Below, in pieces: positions 13,531 through 22,675 of a stretch of 37,402 nucleotides of DNA; the stretch's first letter is position 1; each line of letters begins with the position of its first letter. The notes under the pieces are model-generated. The model worked only from the letters and a program-made list of their open reading frames with translations, made no database searches and was not told the DNA's origin. Source of the DNA: a virus; the IMG/VR virus record IMGVR_UViG_3300042731_004712, positions 1 through 37,402 of that record. One strand, given 5' to 3'. Position numbers and translations under genes: made by a program.

Positions 13531-14714
13531 TGGATGAGTCCTGCGAACTTGGCGTAGCCACTGCGGCCGAGCTTGAGGATGACCTCTCGCGCCGCCTGCT
13601 TCAAGCTCGGATTGGGGCTGGTGTGCCCCAGGTTCTTGCCGAGCAGCGCGCTCGCTGGCTTCATGGCGACGTCGGCCAGTCCGGCGTCGAACACACGGTC
13701 CACCAGGCCCCAAGCGGGGATGGCATACTGCTGCTGCGCCTGCAGGTCCTTCATGTCGCAGACCCACATCGACATCGAGGTGAGTGCGGCCATGGTGATG
13801 TCCAGACGCTGGGTGTCCGGCATCCAGTTCTTCTGGAGCATGTCCCTCGGGTGAGGTAAGTCGGCCTTGCTGACCCACTCAATCCACTCAGGCAGTACCC
13901 CTTCACCTACGCAGCCAGCGATGAGCTTGTTCTCGATGTCGCCAGGCATCCCCAGGCAGCGCGAAGCAGCGATTCCACGCCCGGCCCAGTGCCACATGCG
14001 TGGGCTACGCCACGGTCCACTAGCGTCTGGGTCATCGGGTTTGGGCTGCTGGTGGAGCTGCGACTGGTTCGATTCCATGAACCCAACCATGAGTCCACGG
14101 AGTTGTGACCAGTGCTCATCCCAGCCTGCCAGAATCTTCTGCTCTGCGTTGACCACGCTCTCGAGGTGGTGCTGAGGTTGCCCAGTGAGCCAATCGGTCC
14201 ACTCACTCACGGTAGGCATGTCGTATGTGACGTGCATCATGCGGTTCGCCAGCGGAGCTTCCAGAGTGAAGCCACCGGCGGCGTACTCGGTGGGGTTCAT
14301 TGCCGTGACGACGCGAACCCTGGGAGGAAGTAGATGGTCACCGACGCGGCGGTCGTTGACCAAGCCCAGCGCCGACGCCTGGACTGCAGGACGTGCGGTG
14401 CTGAGCTCATCAATCGCCAGGACACCCTGACCGAGGTCCCGCAGCTTGTTGGCTTGAGGGAGAATGCACTCGATGATGATGCCATCTGCTGACATGAACG
14501 GCGCGCCGCCGAAGTCCTCCGGCTGCTTCGACGCTGGAAACACAACGAAGAGCGGCAGGCCAACGGCGGCACATGCTTGAGCGATGCGCTCGGACTTCCC
14601 GCCTCCAGAGAGCCCCACGATGTTCAGCGGCAACCCCCAGACACACGCTGCGTCCCTGGGGTCGTGCCTCGGAGTCATGAGGCAGGTGGCGATTACCTGT
14701 TCCAATGTAGCCAT
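13527..14714 (-). CDS. MoxR-family AAA+ ATPase
   Basis: 395 residues. Walker A is GLSGGGKS (K40), Walker B GVLAIDELS (D102, E103), sensor 1 lies in VRVVTAMNP and the arginine-finger region in APLANRMMHV. These are the landmarks of MoxR/RavA-type AAA+ proteins, which form hexamers that act on vWA-domain partners. The expected partner is the DUF2201/vWA protein, whose start overlaps this stop (ATGA). AGGAG lies nine bases before the ATG. The next vWA protein downstream is Ro60, so it is a second candidate partner. The linker before the C-terminal part (about 180-240) is Gln/His-rich. Confidence 0.92.
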   Translation of the reverse strand: MATLEQVIATCLMTPRHDPRDAACVWGLPLNIVGLSGGGKSERIAQACAAVGLPLFVVFPASKQPEDFGGAPFMSADGIIIECILPQANKLRDLGQGVLAIDELSTARPAVQASALGLVNDRRVGDHLLPPRVRVVTAMNPTEYAAGGFTLEAPLANRMMHVTYDMPTVSEWTDWLTGQPQHHLESVVNAEQKILAGWDEHWSQLRGLMVGFMESNQSQLHQQPKPDDPDASGPWRSPRMWHWAGRGIAASRCLGMPGDIENKLIAGCVGEGVLPEWIEWVSKADLPHPRDMLQKNWMPDTQRLDITMAALTSMSMWVCDMKDLQAQQQYAIPAWGLVDRVFDAGLADVAMKPASALLGKNLGHTSPNPSLKQAAREVILKLGRSGYAKFAGLIQ

Positions 14715-14726
14715 GCGTTCGTTCTC

Positions 14727-15344
14727 CTATTCGTCATCCTCATCAGAGGGGTCTTCATACTCGTGTTGGCATACCGCACCGGTGCGCCAGATTCTGTCGT
14801 AGGTACAACCGGGACACTCACCGCTATACGAGATGTGGTCCCACAGGCCCATGATTTCTTCATTCAACGAGCGGATGCAAGACAGGCACAGCAGCTCTCG
14901 CCCGTTGGGATAGGTGTAGAACGTCGGCGTGTGAATGCCGTCTGGTGACCGCTGGCTCGCTCGAAGCTCACCATGGGACACCAGCGCTGCAGGCTCACCG
15001 ACTCGGAGCCCGCTGCAACACAGCTTGCAGGTCATGAAGCTGTGGTCGTCGTGTACTGCGTGGCAGTCGTACTCGCTCAGCAGCTTGTCGAGCGCCTCGT
15101 TGTTGGCTGCCCAGCACTCTGCATGAAAGAAGTAGGGTTCGTAGGCGTACCCACCGTCCGCTCTCTCGAACGGCATGTAGAGTACCTGGCGAAGCTCGTT
15201 CGCCGTCGGCATCACGATTTGGAGAAGCACCGCTGCTTCCGTGAGCATGATGTTCTTTCCGCACTCAGGGCAGAGCTTCTCCGAGTCGTAGTTGATGGGC
15301 GCGAGCCCACTCGCTACTGCTGCATGTCCGAAACTCTGGACCAT
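14727..15344 (-). CDS. Cys-rich (zinc-finger-like) protein, 205 aa
   Basis: The ATG at 15344 has AAAGGAG nine bases upstream and is preferred to a longer frame. The protein contains CPECGKN near the N-terminus, FHAECW in the middle, then CKLCCSG, LCLSC and CPGC, giving at least four potential metal-binding pairs. The C-terminus is acidic (DPSDEDDE). I do not recognise the family. The paired cysteines suggest one or two treble-clef or zinc-ribbon folds, so nucleic-acid or protein binding is possible. It lies 12 bases before the MoxR gene and overlaps the gene ahead of it by 31 bases, so all are probably one transcription unit. Confidence 0.75.
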   Translation of the reverse strand: MVQSFGHAAVASGLAPINYDSEKLCPECGKNIMLTEAAVLLQIVMPTANELRQVLYMPFERADGGYAYEPYFFHAECWAANNEALDKLLSEYDCHAVHDDHSFMTCKLCCSGLRVGEPAALVSHGELRASQRSPDGIHTPTFYTYPNGRELLCLSCIRSLNEEIMGLWDHISYSGECPGCTYDRIWRTGAVCQHEYEDPSDEDDE

Positions 15345-15910
15345 ATCAGTCTTCTCCTTTCGACTTGTACCCAACGACGTCGCAGAGTTTCCATCCTGGT
15401 GTCGGGGGCATAGTTGGTATCGGGGTCACGGTCCCAGAGAAGCAACAGCAGCTCCTCCTGGTCGTTGTTGTCTTCGAGATGAACTCTCCTGCTCAGCTCA
15501 ACACCGTCTGGGATGAGCCCGTTGTACTGCTGGCGGAGCATGAGCTCTCGCTCGTACAGGTCATCGAGCAGGTCATCGTCGTCACAGCAGATGCCGAACC
15601 ACCCTTCCTCGAACGAGTTGATGCCGGGGTAGCGAGATTCGGTCCAGGGGCACCACTGGCCTGGCTGGGCTATGTCCAGCAGCAGCTCCAGGTCTCGTTG
15701 GTTCACGAAGCTAACGAAACCCTTTTCGTCGACCAGCTTGGCTCGGATGCCGTTGAGAGCCCGGCCGACGGGCGCGAACAGGTTGGTGATGGTCCAGTTG
15801 CGCCCGGCGCGGCGGGGGTCCTCGATGAGGACCCCCACCAAGCCAAAGCTCTCAGTCAGCATTCGGGTCCCTGGCAGGACGGGTACGCCTTGCATGGGAT
15901 TGAGAAGCAC
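15314..15910 (-). CDS. Unknown acidic protein, 198 aa
   Basis: A GTG at 15910 is supported by GGAGG six bases upstream; an ATG five codons in is the alternative. The protein has a beta-rich N-terminal half (ESFGLVGVLIEDPRRAGRNWTITNLF, then a conserved-looking FVSFVNQRDLELLLDIA) and a C-terminal half with DDDDLLDDLYERE and DNNDQEELLLLLWDRD, both strongly acidic and probably helical. I do not recognise it. It overlaps the zinc-finger-like gene downstream and precedes the MoxR/vWA genes in the same direction. Confidence 0.7.
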   Translation of the reverse strand: MLLNPMQGVPVLPGTRMLTESFGLVGVLIEDPRRAGRNWTITNLFAPVGRALNGIRAKLVDEKGFVSFVNQRDLELLLDIAQPGQWCPWTESRYPGINSFEEGWFGICCDDDDLLDDLYERELMLRQQYNGLIPDGVELSRRVHLEDNNDQEELLLLLWDRDPDTNYAPDTRMETLRRRWVQVERRRLIWSRVSDMQQ

Positions 15911-15973
15911 TGACTACCTCCATCAGAAACAGCGTCACCCCCTGGGCTACGCCTGCGAGAAACGGCAACCACA

Positions 15974-16105
15974 TCAGTCGTCGTCCCCGTCATCATCGTC
16001 AGAATCCGTGTCCTCCTCGTCCTCCTCTTCGGACTGGCCGTCTTCACTGTAGATGTCGTCCAACTCGTCCTCGAGGAGTGCTCCTGTGTTGCCTGGTCCT
16101 GACAT
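15974..16105 (-). CDS. 43-residue hyper-acidic peptide
   Basis: MSGPGNTGALLEDELDDIYS is followed by 23 residues that are nearly all Asp, Glu and Ser, ending in GDDD. The ATG at 16105 has AAAGGAAG close upstream, which supports expression. It would be strongly negatively charged. Such tails occur in DNA mimics, in RNA polymerase-binding phage peptides and in some protein chaperones. It is transcribed divergently from the polymerase gene with 108 bases between the starts. Function unknown; an effect on the neighbouring polymerase is a guess from position. Confidence 0.65.
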   Translation of the reverse strand: MSGPGNTGALLEDELDDIYSEDGQSEEEDEEDTDSDDDDGDDD

Positions 16106-16197
16106 GCTTCCTTTCTGAAAGGCGGATGAGCCACCTTCACGCCTCTTATCCCGGTGTTCATCAACTCCTTGCAGCGCCTTTCCGCCATGAAGTACGC

Positions 16198-16203
16198 TAG
16201 AAT
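16198..16203 (+). promoter_or_regulatory. Possible -10 element of a leaderless polymerase transcript
   Basis: TAGAAT lies ten bases before the polymerase ATG, and no Shine-Dalgarno is visible between it and the start. A start site about six bases downstream of it would give an almost leaderless mRNA. No well-placed -35 is visible, so the call is weak. Confidence 0.25.
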
Positions 16204-16213
16204 CGACTAGCCC

Positions 16214-19200
16214 ATGGCGTACCTGGACCACGACGAGGCGTTTGCGGATTTCAAGGAGCGGGCGCTGGAAGGAATCCGCTCCCACTTCCCGGTCGAGGGA
16301 CGAGAGCAGTCGCTCGTCCTGAAGGACCTGGACGTGCAGATGGAGAAAGCCGACTCCGATGACATCGAGGGTCAGCACAAGGCCAAGGTGGAGGGCGGCA
16401 CTTTCAGCCGACCGGTGTACGCCACCATGGCCCTCAAGGACCACAAGACAGGTAAGGAGACCACTCAGCGGATGAAGGTGGCGGAGCTGCCCGTGCTCAC
16501 CCGTCGCTACAGCTACATCGTGGGCGGTCAGGAATACCAGGCTGACAACCAGTGGCAGCTCAAGCCAGGGGTCTACACCCGACGCCGTCAGAGTGGTGAG
16601 CTCGAGACCAGGTTCAACATCGCCAACCGTCCGGCATTCGACATCACTTTCAATCCTGAGAAGAAGACCTTCCTTATGGAGCGGGGGAAGTCGAAGAGCA
16701 TCCCCGTCTACCCCATCATGAAGGCGATGGGGGTCGACGATGACACGCTCGAGCGGCAATGGGGCAAGGACGTCCTCGAGGCCAACAAGAATGCGCGTGG
16801 CGCCGGTACCGCGCTCGAGCGCTTCTTCAAGGCCGACCGCAAGTTCGCGCCCAAGGACAGGGAGGCGGCCGAGGCGTACGTGCGGGACACCCTGATGGCC
16901 TCGGAGGTCCGACCCGATGCCACCGAGCTCACGCTGGGCAAGAAGTTCGACCGAGTGGAGGGTGACGCCTTCACCAGGGCCACCTCCAAGATGCTCAAGG
17001 TCCAGGCCGGCGCGCCAGAGGACGACCGGGACAACTTGGTGTTCAAGGACCTGCGCAGCGTAGGCGACTACGCTCACGACAAGCTGACCGATTGGAAGAC
17101 GGCCAAGTCCATCCGCAACAAGATGCTGCGGCAAATCAACAACGCCAGTTCACCAAGAGACGTCGTCCGCAGTGAGGTGTTCAACAAGCCCGTGCAGGAC
17201 ACCTTCAGGAAGAACTCGGCGATGCGGGTGGCGGACCAGGTCAATCCTGTAGAGATGATGGCCTCGTCGATGTCCACCACCATCATGGGCCCAGGTGGCA
17301 TTCAGAGCGAGAACGCCATCATGGATGAGGCGAAGCTCATCAACCCCAGCCACTTCGGGTTCGTTGACCCACTGCATACCCCTGAGGGCCAGAAGACTGG
17401 CGTGACGCTTCACTTGCCAATGGGTGTGAAGAAGGTGGGGAAAGAACCACGCATTCCGGTATACAACTTGAAAACTGGCAAGAAGGAGCTCATCGGACCA
17501 GGCACTTTCGTCAAGTCGAACGTGGTTCTGCCAGACCAGGTGAAGTGGGAAGGTGGCAAACCCACAGCGGTAGGCTCAAAGGTGAAGGTCTCCTCGAAGG
17601 CGAACGAGCTCGAGGAGATGAGTATGAAGGACGCCCAGTACGCGATGTTCCACCCATCGCAGGCGTTCAGCATGACGAGCAACCTCATCCCCTTCATGGG
17701 GAACAACTCAGGCAACCGCGCCAGCTACGCGACCCACCACATCGAGCAGGCCATCAGCTTGAAGGACCGTGAAGAGCCACTGGTACAGGTTGGCACCGGC
17801 TCGGGCCGCAAGGGTGTTCGCAGCTTCGAGGAGTTCATCGGTCGACAGTCTGGGCACATGTCGCCGGTGGATGGGACTGTGGAGAAGGTCACCAAGAAGG
17901 GAGTCGTGCTCAAGGACTCCAAGGGCAAGGCTCACACCGTCCAGCTCTACGACAACTTCCCCCTGAACGACGCCAAGTCCGTTCTCAACTCCGAGGCCAC
18001 GGTCAAGCCGGGCCAGAAGGTCAAGGCTGGTCAGCCTGTAGCCGACACCAACTTCACCAAGAAAGGCAAGCTGGCGTTGGGTGCCAACCTCAACGTCGCC
18101 TACATCCCCTGGAAGGGATACAACTTCGAGGATGGCGTCGTCATCAGTGAGAGCGCTGCCAAGAAGTTGCGCAGCGAGCACATGCACAAGCCGAGTGTGA
18201 AGCTCACCGACCAGGACGTCACCGCTCCGAAGAAGTTCCAGGTGCAGCACCCGGAGTCCTACAAGAAGGAGCAGTACGGGAAGCTGGGTGATGATGGTGT
18301 GGTGAAGGTCGGTCAGCATGTGAATCCAGGTGACCCTCTGGTATTGGCGACACGTCCCGTGCAAATCACCGACCGTTCGGGCATCGCTCGCATCCGAAAG
18401 AGCCTCGCTGGGCAGCACAGTGACGCCTCACTCAAGTGGGACAGCGACTACGGTGGAAAGGTCGTAGGCGTCCACAAGAACAAGAAGGGCGAGGTCACCG
18501 TACACGTCAAGACCGAGGAGCAGATGCAGGTCGGCGACAAGCTCACCGGCCGTCATGGCAACAAGGGCATCGTGACCAAGGTCGTACCTGACGAGGAGAT
18601 GCCACGTACCAAGTCCGGCGAGGTCGTGCAGGTGGCCCTCAATCCATCGGGCGTGCCCGGACGTATGAACGTCGGTCAGGTGCTGGAGACAGCACTGGGC
18701 AAGGTGGCCAAGAAGACTGGCAAGCCCATCGTCATCGACAACTTCGAGCACGGTGTGGACCAGGTCGACCGAGTGAAGAAGGAGCTCAAGAGGCACGGCC
18801 TGAGTGACCAAGAGGAGCTCGTAGACCCGAGGACGGGGAAGAGCCTGGGCAAGGCTCTGGTTGGACCCCAGCACATGCTCAAGCTGCAGCACCAGGTGGA
18901 CAAGAAGGTCAGCGTCCGCTCTGGTCTGACGCTCAAGGGCGAGACGCCCGAGACCTACGACGTCAACCTCATGCCCACCAGTGGAGGCAAGAGTGGCGGG
19001 CAGTCGTTCGGCAATCTCGGACTCAACGTACTGCTGGCCCATGGAGCGAAGGCCAACATCCGTGAGGCGCAGACGTGGAAGTCCCAGGGCCCCGACCCTG
19101 CACCCGAGGCGAAGAAGTTCCCCAGTCAGCACCATGAGGTGTGGAACTCCATCCAGCTAGGTGAGCCACTGCCTACTCCCAAGCCCACCTTCGCCTTCCG

Positions 19201-22200
19201 CAAGTTCACCGACATGCTGCGTGCCTCCGGTGTGAATGTGGAGAAGAAGGGCCACCGGATGCAGCTCAGCCCGCTCACGGATGCTGAGGTGATGAAGATG
19301 TCCTCGGGTGAGCTCAAGCAGCCCAGCCGCTTGACCTACTCAAAGGTGGACAAGGAGGGCAACCTCAAGCCTCTACCAGGAGGATTGTTCGACGAGAAGG
19401 TGACTGGTGGTGTGGGCGGCAAGAAGTGGAGTCACATGAAGCTCGCCGAGCCCATGCCGAACCCGATGTTCGAGGGTGCCATCCAGAAGGTGCTCGGCCT
19501 CACTGGTAGGCAGTACAACGACGTGGTCAATGGTGACAAGGCTCTGGACAAGAAGGGCAACGTCGTTGCACTAGGCAAGGGTGATACTGGTGGGGCAGCA
19601 ATCGCCGGCGCGCTGAAAGGGCTCAGCGTCGACAAGGCCCTCGACCAAGCCAAGAAGGACTTGCATGCTGCCAACATCCCCTCAGGGTTTGCTCATGGAG
19701 CCAACACCCAGAAGCTCGACAATGCTCTGAAGCGGGTGAAGTACCTCAGCCTGCTCAAGGAGAAGGGGGTCAGTCCCGACGACGCGTACACCGTCAAGAA
19801 CCTCCCCGTGCTTCCTCCTGCCATGCGCCCACCGAGCATCATGAAGGATGGCAACGTGCGCTGGGAGGACCTCAACGGTCTCTACTCCAACTTCGCTCAG
19901 AACAACGGTCAGCTCAAAGAGCTCAAGGGTAAGGCACACCTCGGTATCGGGGATGCCGACCTGAAGGAGCACCGCCGAGAGATGTACGATGGCCTGAAGG
20001 CCCTGGTTGGTGTCGGGCAGTCCAGCTCGGAGAAGGGTACCAAGAAGGCCAAGGGCGTCATGGAGCTCATCTCCGGCGCGTCACCTAAGGAAGGTTACTT
20101 CCAGAAGACGCTGCTCAGTCGACGTCAGGACATGAGCATGCGCTCGACCATCGTGCCAGAGCCGGGCATGGGGTTGGATGACGTGGGCGTCCCTCAGGAG
20201 AAGGCGCTGAAATTGTTCCGACCGTTCGTGGTCAAGAAGATGACCGAGCTCGGCGTTGCGCCCAGCGCCCTCGAGGCGCAGGAGATGCTGACGAAGAAGG
20301 GTGTGCATCGAGACAAGAACGTCCAGCGTGCGCTCGACATGGTGATGGAGGAACGGCCGCTGCTCATGAAGCGCGACCCAGCTTTGCACAAGCACAGCAT
20401 CCAGGCGTTCAAGGCTCATCGGGTGAAGGGCAAGGCCATCAAGATTCATCCGCTCACCGTCTCTGGGTACAACGCCGACTTCGATGGCGACCAGATGAGC
20501 ATGTACGTGCCGATAAGCGACGAGGCAGTCGAAGAGGCTCGCGGCATGATGCCTTCCAGGAACCTCTTCAATGAGGCGACTGGGCGCGTGGCGTACACCC
20601 CCACGCTCGAGAGCGCGCTCGGTCTCTACAAGATGACTCAGGTGCGTGGTACCGGTAACCGAAGGTTCGGCAGCCCCGCTGATGCACTGAAGGCTGTGCA
20701 GTCGGGCAAGCTCGGCATCGATGAGCTGGCGCAAATCAAGGGGCTAGGCAAGACGACACCGGGTCGAGCTCTGCTGTCGACCGCGCTGCCCAAGCCGATG
20801 CAGCAGCGCGTGTTGACAGACCACAAGTTCCAGCTCAACGGCAGGGGTATCGATGAGCTGTACGGTGAGCTGGCAAGGAAGCACCCTCAGGAGTTTGGGG
20901 ATGCAGCCAACAAGCTCAAGGACTTTGGCTTCGATGCCTCCTATGGACAGATTCGGTTGAAGCACCCAGGCAAGCATGTGGGTCCTGGTGCAATCGACGC
21001 AGCGGAGAATCCCAAGAAGGTTCAAACCCTTCCCGTCGGTACCCACTCGCTCAGCCTCGATGACCTGACACCTGACAGGAAGGTTCGAGACCCCATCATC
21101 CGAGCCACGCAGCGGCGTGTGGACATGATAAACAACTCTGGGTTGACCAAGGCTCAGAAGGAGCAGCGTGCCATTGCCGAGTGGGGTAAGGCCACCACTC
21201 AGATGCAGCAGAAGCACCTGTCTGGTGCCACCAAGAACCCGGACAACCTCTTCAGGATGCACGATGCTGGCATCAAGCCGAAGTGGTCACAGTACCAGCA
21301 GCTCAAGCTGGCACCGATGCTCCTCGAGGATGCTGCTGGGCGAACCATACCGATGCCGGTGACGAAGTCCTACTCCGAAGGACTCGACGTGGCGGGGTAC
21401 TGGACCCAGTCCAGCGGTGCCCGCAAGGGCTCCATCCAGAAGGTGCAGGAGGTTCAGGACCCGGGGTACTTCTCCAAGCAGCTCATCAACACCACGATGA
21501 ACATGGTGGTGAATGGTGACGATTGTGGTACCCAGCGTGGTGTTGGCCTGCCTATAGGCAGCAAGGACGTGCACGACCGCGAGCTCGCGACGGACTTGAA
21601 GGTGCGTGGTCGCACTTTCAAGAAGGGGACCATCATGTCCCCAGACGTGGTCGGTCAGATTCGCCGGCTCGACAAGAACGCGCAGGCTGTCGTGCGCTCG
21701 ACCCTGAAGTGTGAGCATGGAGAGGGTCTCTGCCAGAAGTGCGCTGGGCTCAGTCCTACAGGTCAGTACTACGACAAGGGCACCAACGTCGGCGTGCTCG
21801 GAGCGCAGTCTCTCGGTGAGCGCTCGGTGCAGCTCGCGCTGAAGGCATTCCATTCAGGTGGTGTGAAAGCAGAGGGTGGTGGAACGCTCGGCATGTTCGA
21901 CCGCACCAAGCAGCTCACGCTGCTGCCGAAGCGCATCCCGGACTCTGCCTCTCTAGCCATGAAATCTGGTACCGTCGACAAGGTGGAGACGGGTCGTACT
22001 GGTACCAACATCTTCATCGATGGGATGAAGCACTTCGTTCCAAAGGACCGAACTGGTAGGTCACTTCATACCTCACTACCTAACATGCAGGCGCCTGGTT
22101 GGACTCCGCCGAAGGTGGGTATGAAGGTCGAGGCTGGTCAGCAGCTCAGTGACCCCGCCCGTACCTTCGTGAACCCACACGACTTGTACAAGGCCACCAA

Positions 22201-22675
22201 CAACATGGAGCGCGTGCAGAACTACCTGACGGACGAGCTCCATGGCATCTTCAAGAACGAGGGCGTGCGCCGCCAGCACATCGAGACGGTGGTGAAGGGG
22301 ATGAGCAACCTCACACGTGTACGCTCTCCAGGAGGTGCGTCCGGTATCCTGAAGGGTGAGTACCAGCCCACCTCGAAGGTCCGAGCGGTGAACTCCCAGC
22401 TCGTGAAATCCGGCAAGAAGCCCATCACCCACGCTCCCATCATGAAGGGTATTGATGTGATGCCCCGGGCGATGCAAGAAGACTGGATGGCCAAGCTGAA
22501 CTACAACCGGCTGACCAAGACCCTGACCGACGCTGCGGCAGAGGGCTCGGCGAGCGACCTTCATGGATTGCATCCCATTCCGGGTGCGGCCTACGGTGCG
22601 GAGTTCGGCATGACGAAGAAGCGCCACCACTTCAAGGCGCCTCATCTGAAGGGTCTGCCCGAGTGGGGGTACTAG
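16214..22675 (+). CDS. Single-chain fused beta/beta-prime RNA polymerase
   Basis: A 2153-residue multisubunit-type RNA polymerase in one polypeptide. The beta half has ELPVLTRRYSYIVGG (protrusion), YNFEDGVVISES (638-640), TGRHGNKGIV (779-785), GVPGRMNVGQVLE and the C-terminal GGKSGGQSFGNLGL clamp. The beta-prime half starts near 960-1050 with GGLFDE (1057) and contains MRSTIVPEPGMGLDDVGVP, the catalytic NADFDGDQM (Asp 1422, 1424, 1426), the trigger loop YSEGLDVAGYWTQSSGARKG, and a four-Cys zinc site (C1771, C1833, C1840, C1843). The N-terminal beta-prime zinc finger is missing and the trigger-loop His is Ser1734. No alpha or omega subunit is present. Giant-phage polymerases of this class are usually split into several genes. 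Its place among virion genes suggests packaging in the virion. Confidence 0.95.
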   Translation: MAYLDHDEAFADFKERALEGIRSHFPVEGREQSLVLKDLDVQMEKADSDDIEGQHKAKVEGGTFSRPVYATMALKDHKTGKETTQRMKVAELPVLTRRYSYIVGGQEYQADNQWQLKPGVYTRRRQSGELETRFNIANRPAFDITFNPEKKTFLMERGKSKSIPVYPIMKAMGVDDDTLERQWGKDVLEANKNARGAGTALERFFKADRKFAPKDREAAEAYVRDTLMASEVRPDATELTLGKKFDRVEGDAFTRATSKMLKVQAGAPEDDRDNLVFKDLRSVGDYAHDKLTDWKTAKSIRNKMLRQINNASSPRDVVRSEVFNKPVQDTFRKNSAMRVADQVNPVEMMASSMSTTIMGPGGIQSENAIMDEAKLINPSHFGFVDPLHTPEGQKTGVTLHLPMGVKKVGKEPRIPVYNLKTGKKELIGPGTFVKSNVVLPDQVKWEGGKPTAVGSKVKVSSKANELEEMSMKDAQYAMFHPSQAFSMTSNLIPFMGNNSGNRASYATHHIEQAISLKDREEPLVQVGTGSGRKGVRSFEEFIGRQSGHMSPVDGTVEKVTKKGVVLKDSKGKAHTVQLYDNFPLNDAKSVLNSEATVKPGQKVKAGQPVADTNFTKKGKLALGANLNVAYIPWKGYNFEDGVVISESAAKKLRSEHMHKPSVKLTDQDVTAPKKFQVQHPESYKKEQYGKLGDDGVVKVGQHVNPGDPLVLATRPVQITDRSGIARIRKSLAGQHSDASLKWDSDYGGKVVGVHKNKKGEVTVHVKTEEQMQVGDKLTGRHGNKGIVTKVVPDEEMPRTKSGEVVQVALNPSGVPGRMNVGQVLETALGKVAKKTGKPIVIDNFEHGVDQVDRVKKELKRHGLSDQEELVDPRTGKSLGKALVGPQHMLKLQHQVDKKVSVRSGLTLKGETPETYDVNLMPTSGGKSGGQSFGNLGLNVLLAHGAKANIREAQTWKSQGPDPAPEAKKFPSQHHEVWNSIQLGEPLPTPKPTFAFRKFTDMLRASGVNVEKKGHRMQLSPLTDAEVMKMSSGELKQPSRLTYSKVDKEGNLKPLPGGLFDEKVTGGVGGKKWSHMKLAEPMPNPMFEGAIQKVLGLTGRQYNDVVNGDKALDKKGNVVALGKGDTGGAAIAGALKGLSVDKALDQAKKDLHAANIPSGFAHGANTQKLDNALKRVKYLSLLKEKGVSPDDAYTVKNLPVLPPAMRPPSIMKDGNVRWEDLNGLYSNFAQNNGQLKELKGKAHLGIGDADLKEHRREMYDGLKALVGVGQSSSEKGTKKAKGVMELISGASPKEGYFQKTLLSRRQDMSMRSTIVPEPGMGLDDVGVPQEKALKLFRPFVVKKMTELGVAPSALEAQEMLTKKGVHRDKNVQRALDMVMEERPLLMKRDPALHKHSIQAFKAHRVKGKAIKIHPLTVSGYNADFDGDQMSMYVPISDEAVEEARGMMPSRNLFNEATGRVAYTPTLESALGLYKMTQVRGTGNRRFGSPADALKAVQSGKLGIDELAQIKGLGKTTPGRALLSTALPKPMQQRVLTDHKFQLNGRGIDELYGELARKHPQEFGDAANKLKDFGFDASYGQIRLKHPGKHVGPGAIDAAENPKKVQTLPVGTHSLSLDDLTPDRKVRDPIIRATQRRVDMINNSGLTKAQKEQRAIAEWGKATTQMQQKHLSGATKNPDNLFRMHDAGIKPKWSQYQQLKLAPMLLEDAAGRTIPMPVTKSYSEGLDVAGYWTQSSGARKGSIQKVQEVQDPGYFSKQLINTTMNMVVNGDDCGTQRGVGLPIGSKDVHDRELATDLKVRGRTFKKGTIMSPDVVGQIRRLDKNAQAVVRSTLKCEHGEGLCQKCAGLSPTGQYYDKGTNVGVLGAQSLGERSVQLALKAFHSGGVKAEGGGTLGMFDRTKQLTLLPKRIPDSASLAMKSGTVDKVETGRTGTNIFIDGMKHFVPKDRTGRSLHTSLPNMQAPGWTPPKVGMKVEAGQQLSDPARTFVNPHDLYKATNNMERVQNYLTDELHGIFKNEGVRRQHIETVVKGMSNLTRVRSPGGASGILKGEYQPTSKVRAVNSQLVKSGKKPITHAPIMKGIDVMPRAMQEDWMAKLNYNRLTKTLTDAAAEGSASDLHGLHPIPGAAYGAEFGMTKKRHHFKAPHLKGLPEWGY

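Noticed and set aside
13531-13878. 116-residue N-terminal extension of the DUF2201/vWA protein
   Set aside because: It lies wholly within the MoxR gene in another frame; the ATGA-overlapping ATG at 13530 gives the recognised family N-terminus.
15974-17134. 386-codon minus frame across the polymerase start
   Set aside because: Only its last 43 codons, after an internal ATG with a ribosome site, look real; the rest is antisense to the polymerase gene.
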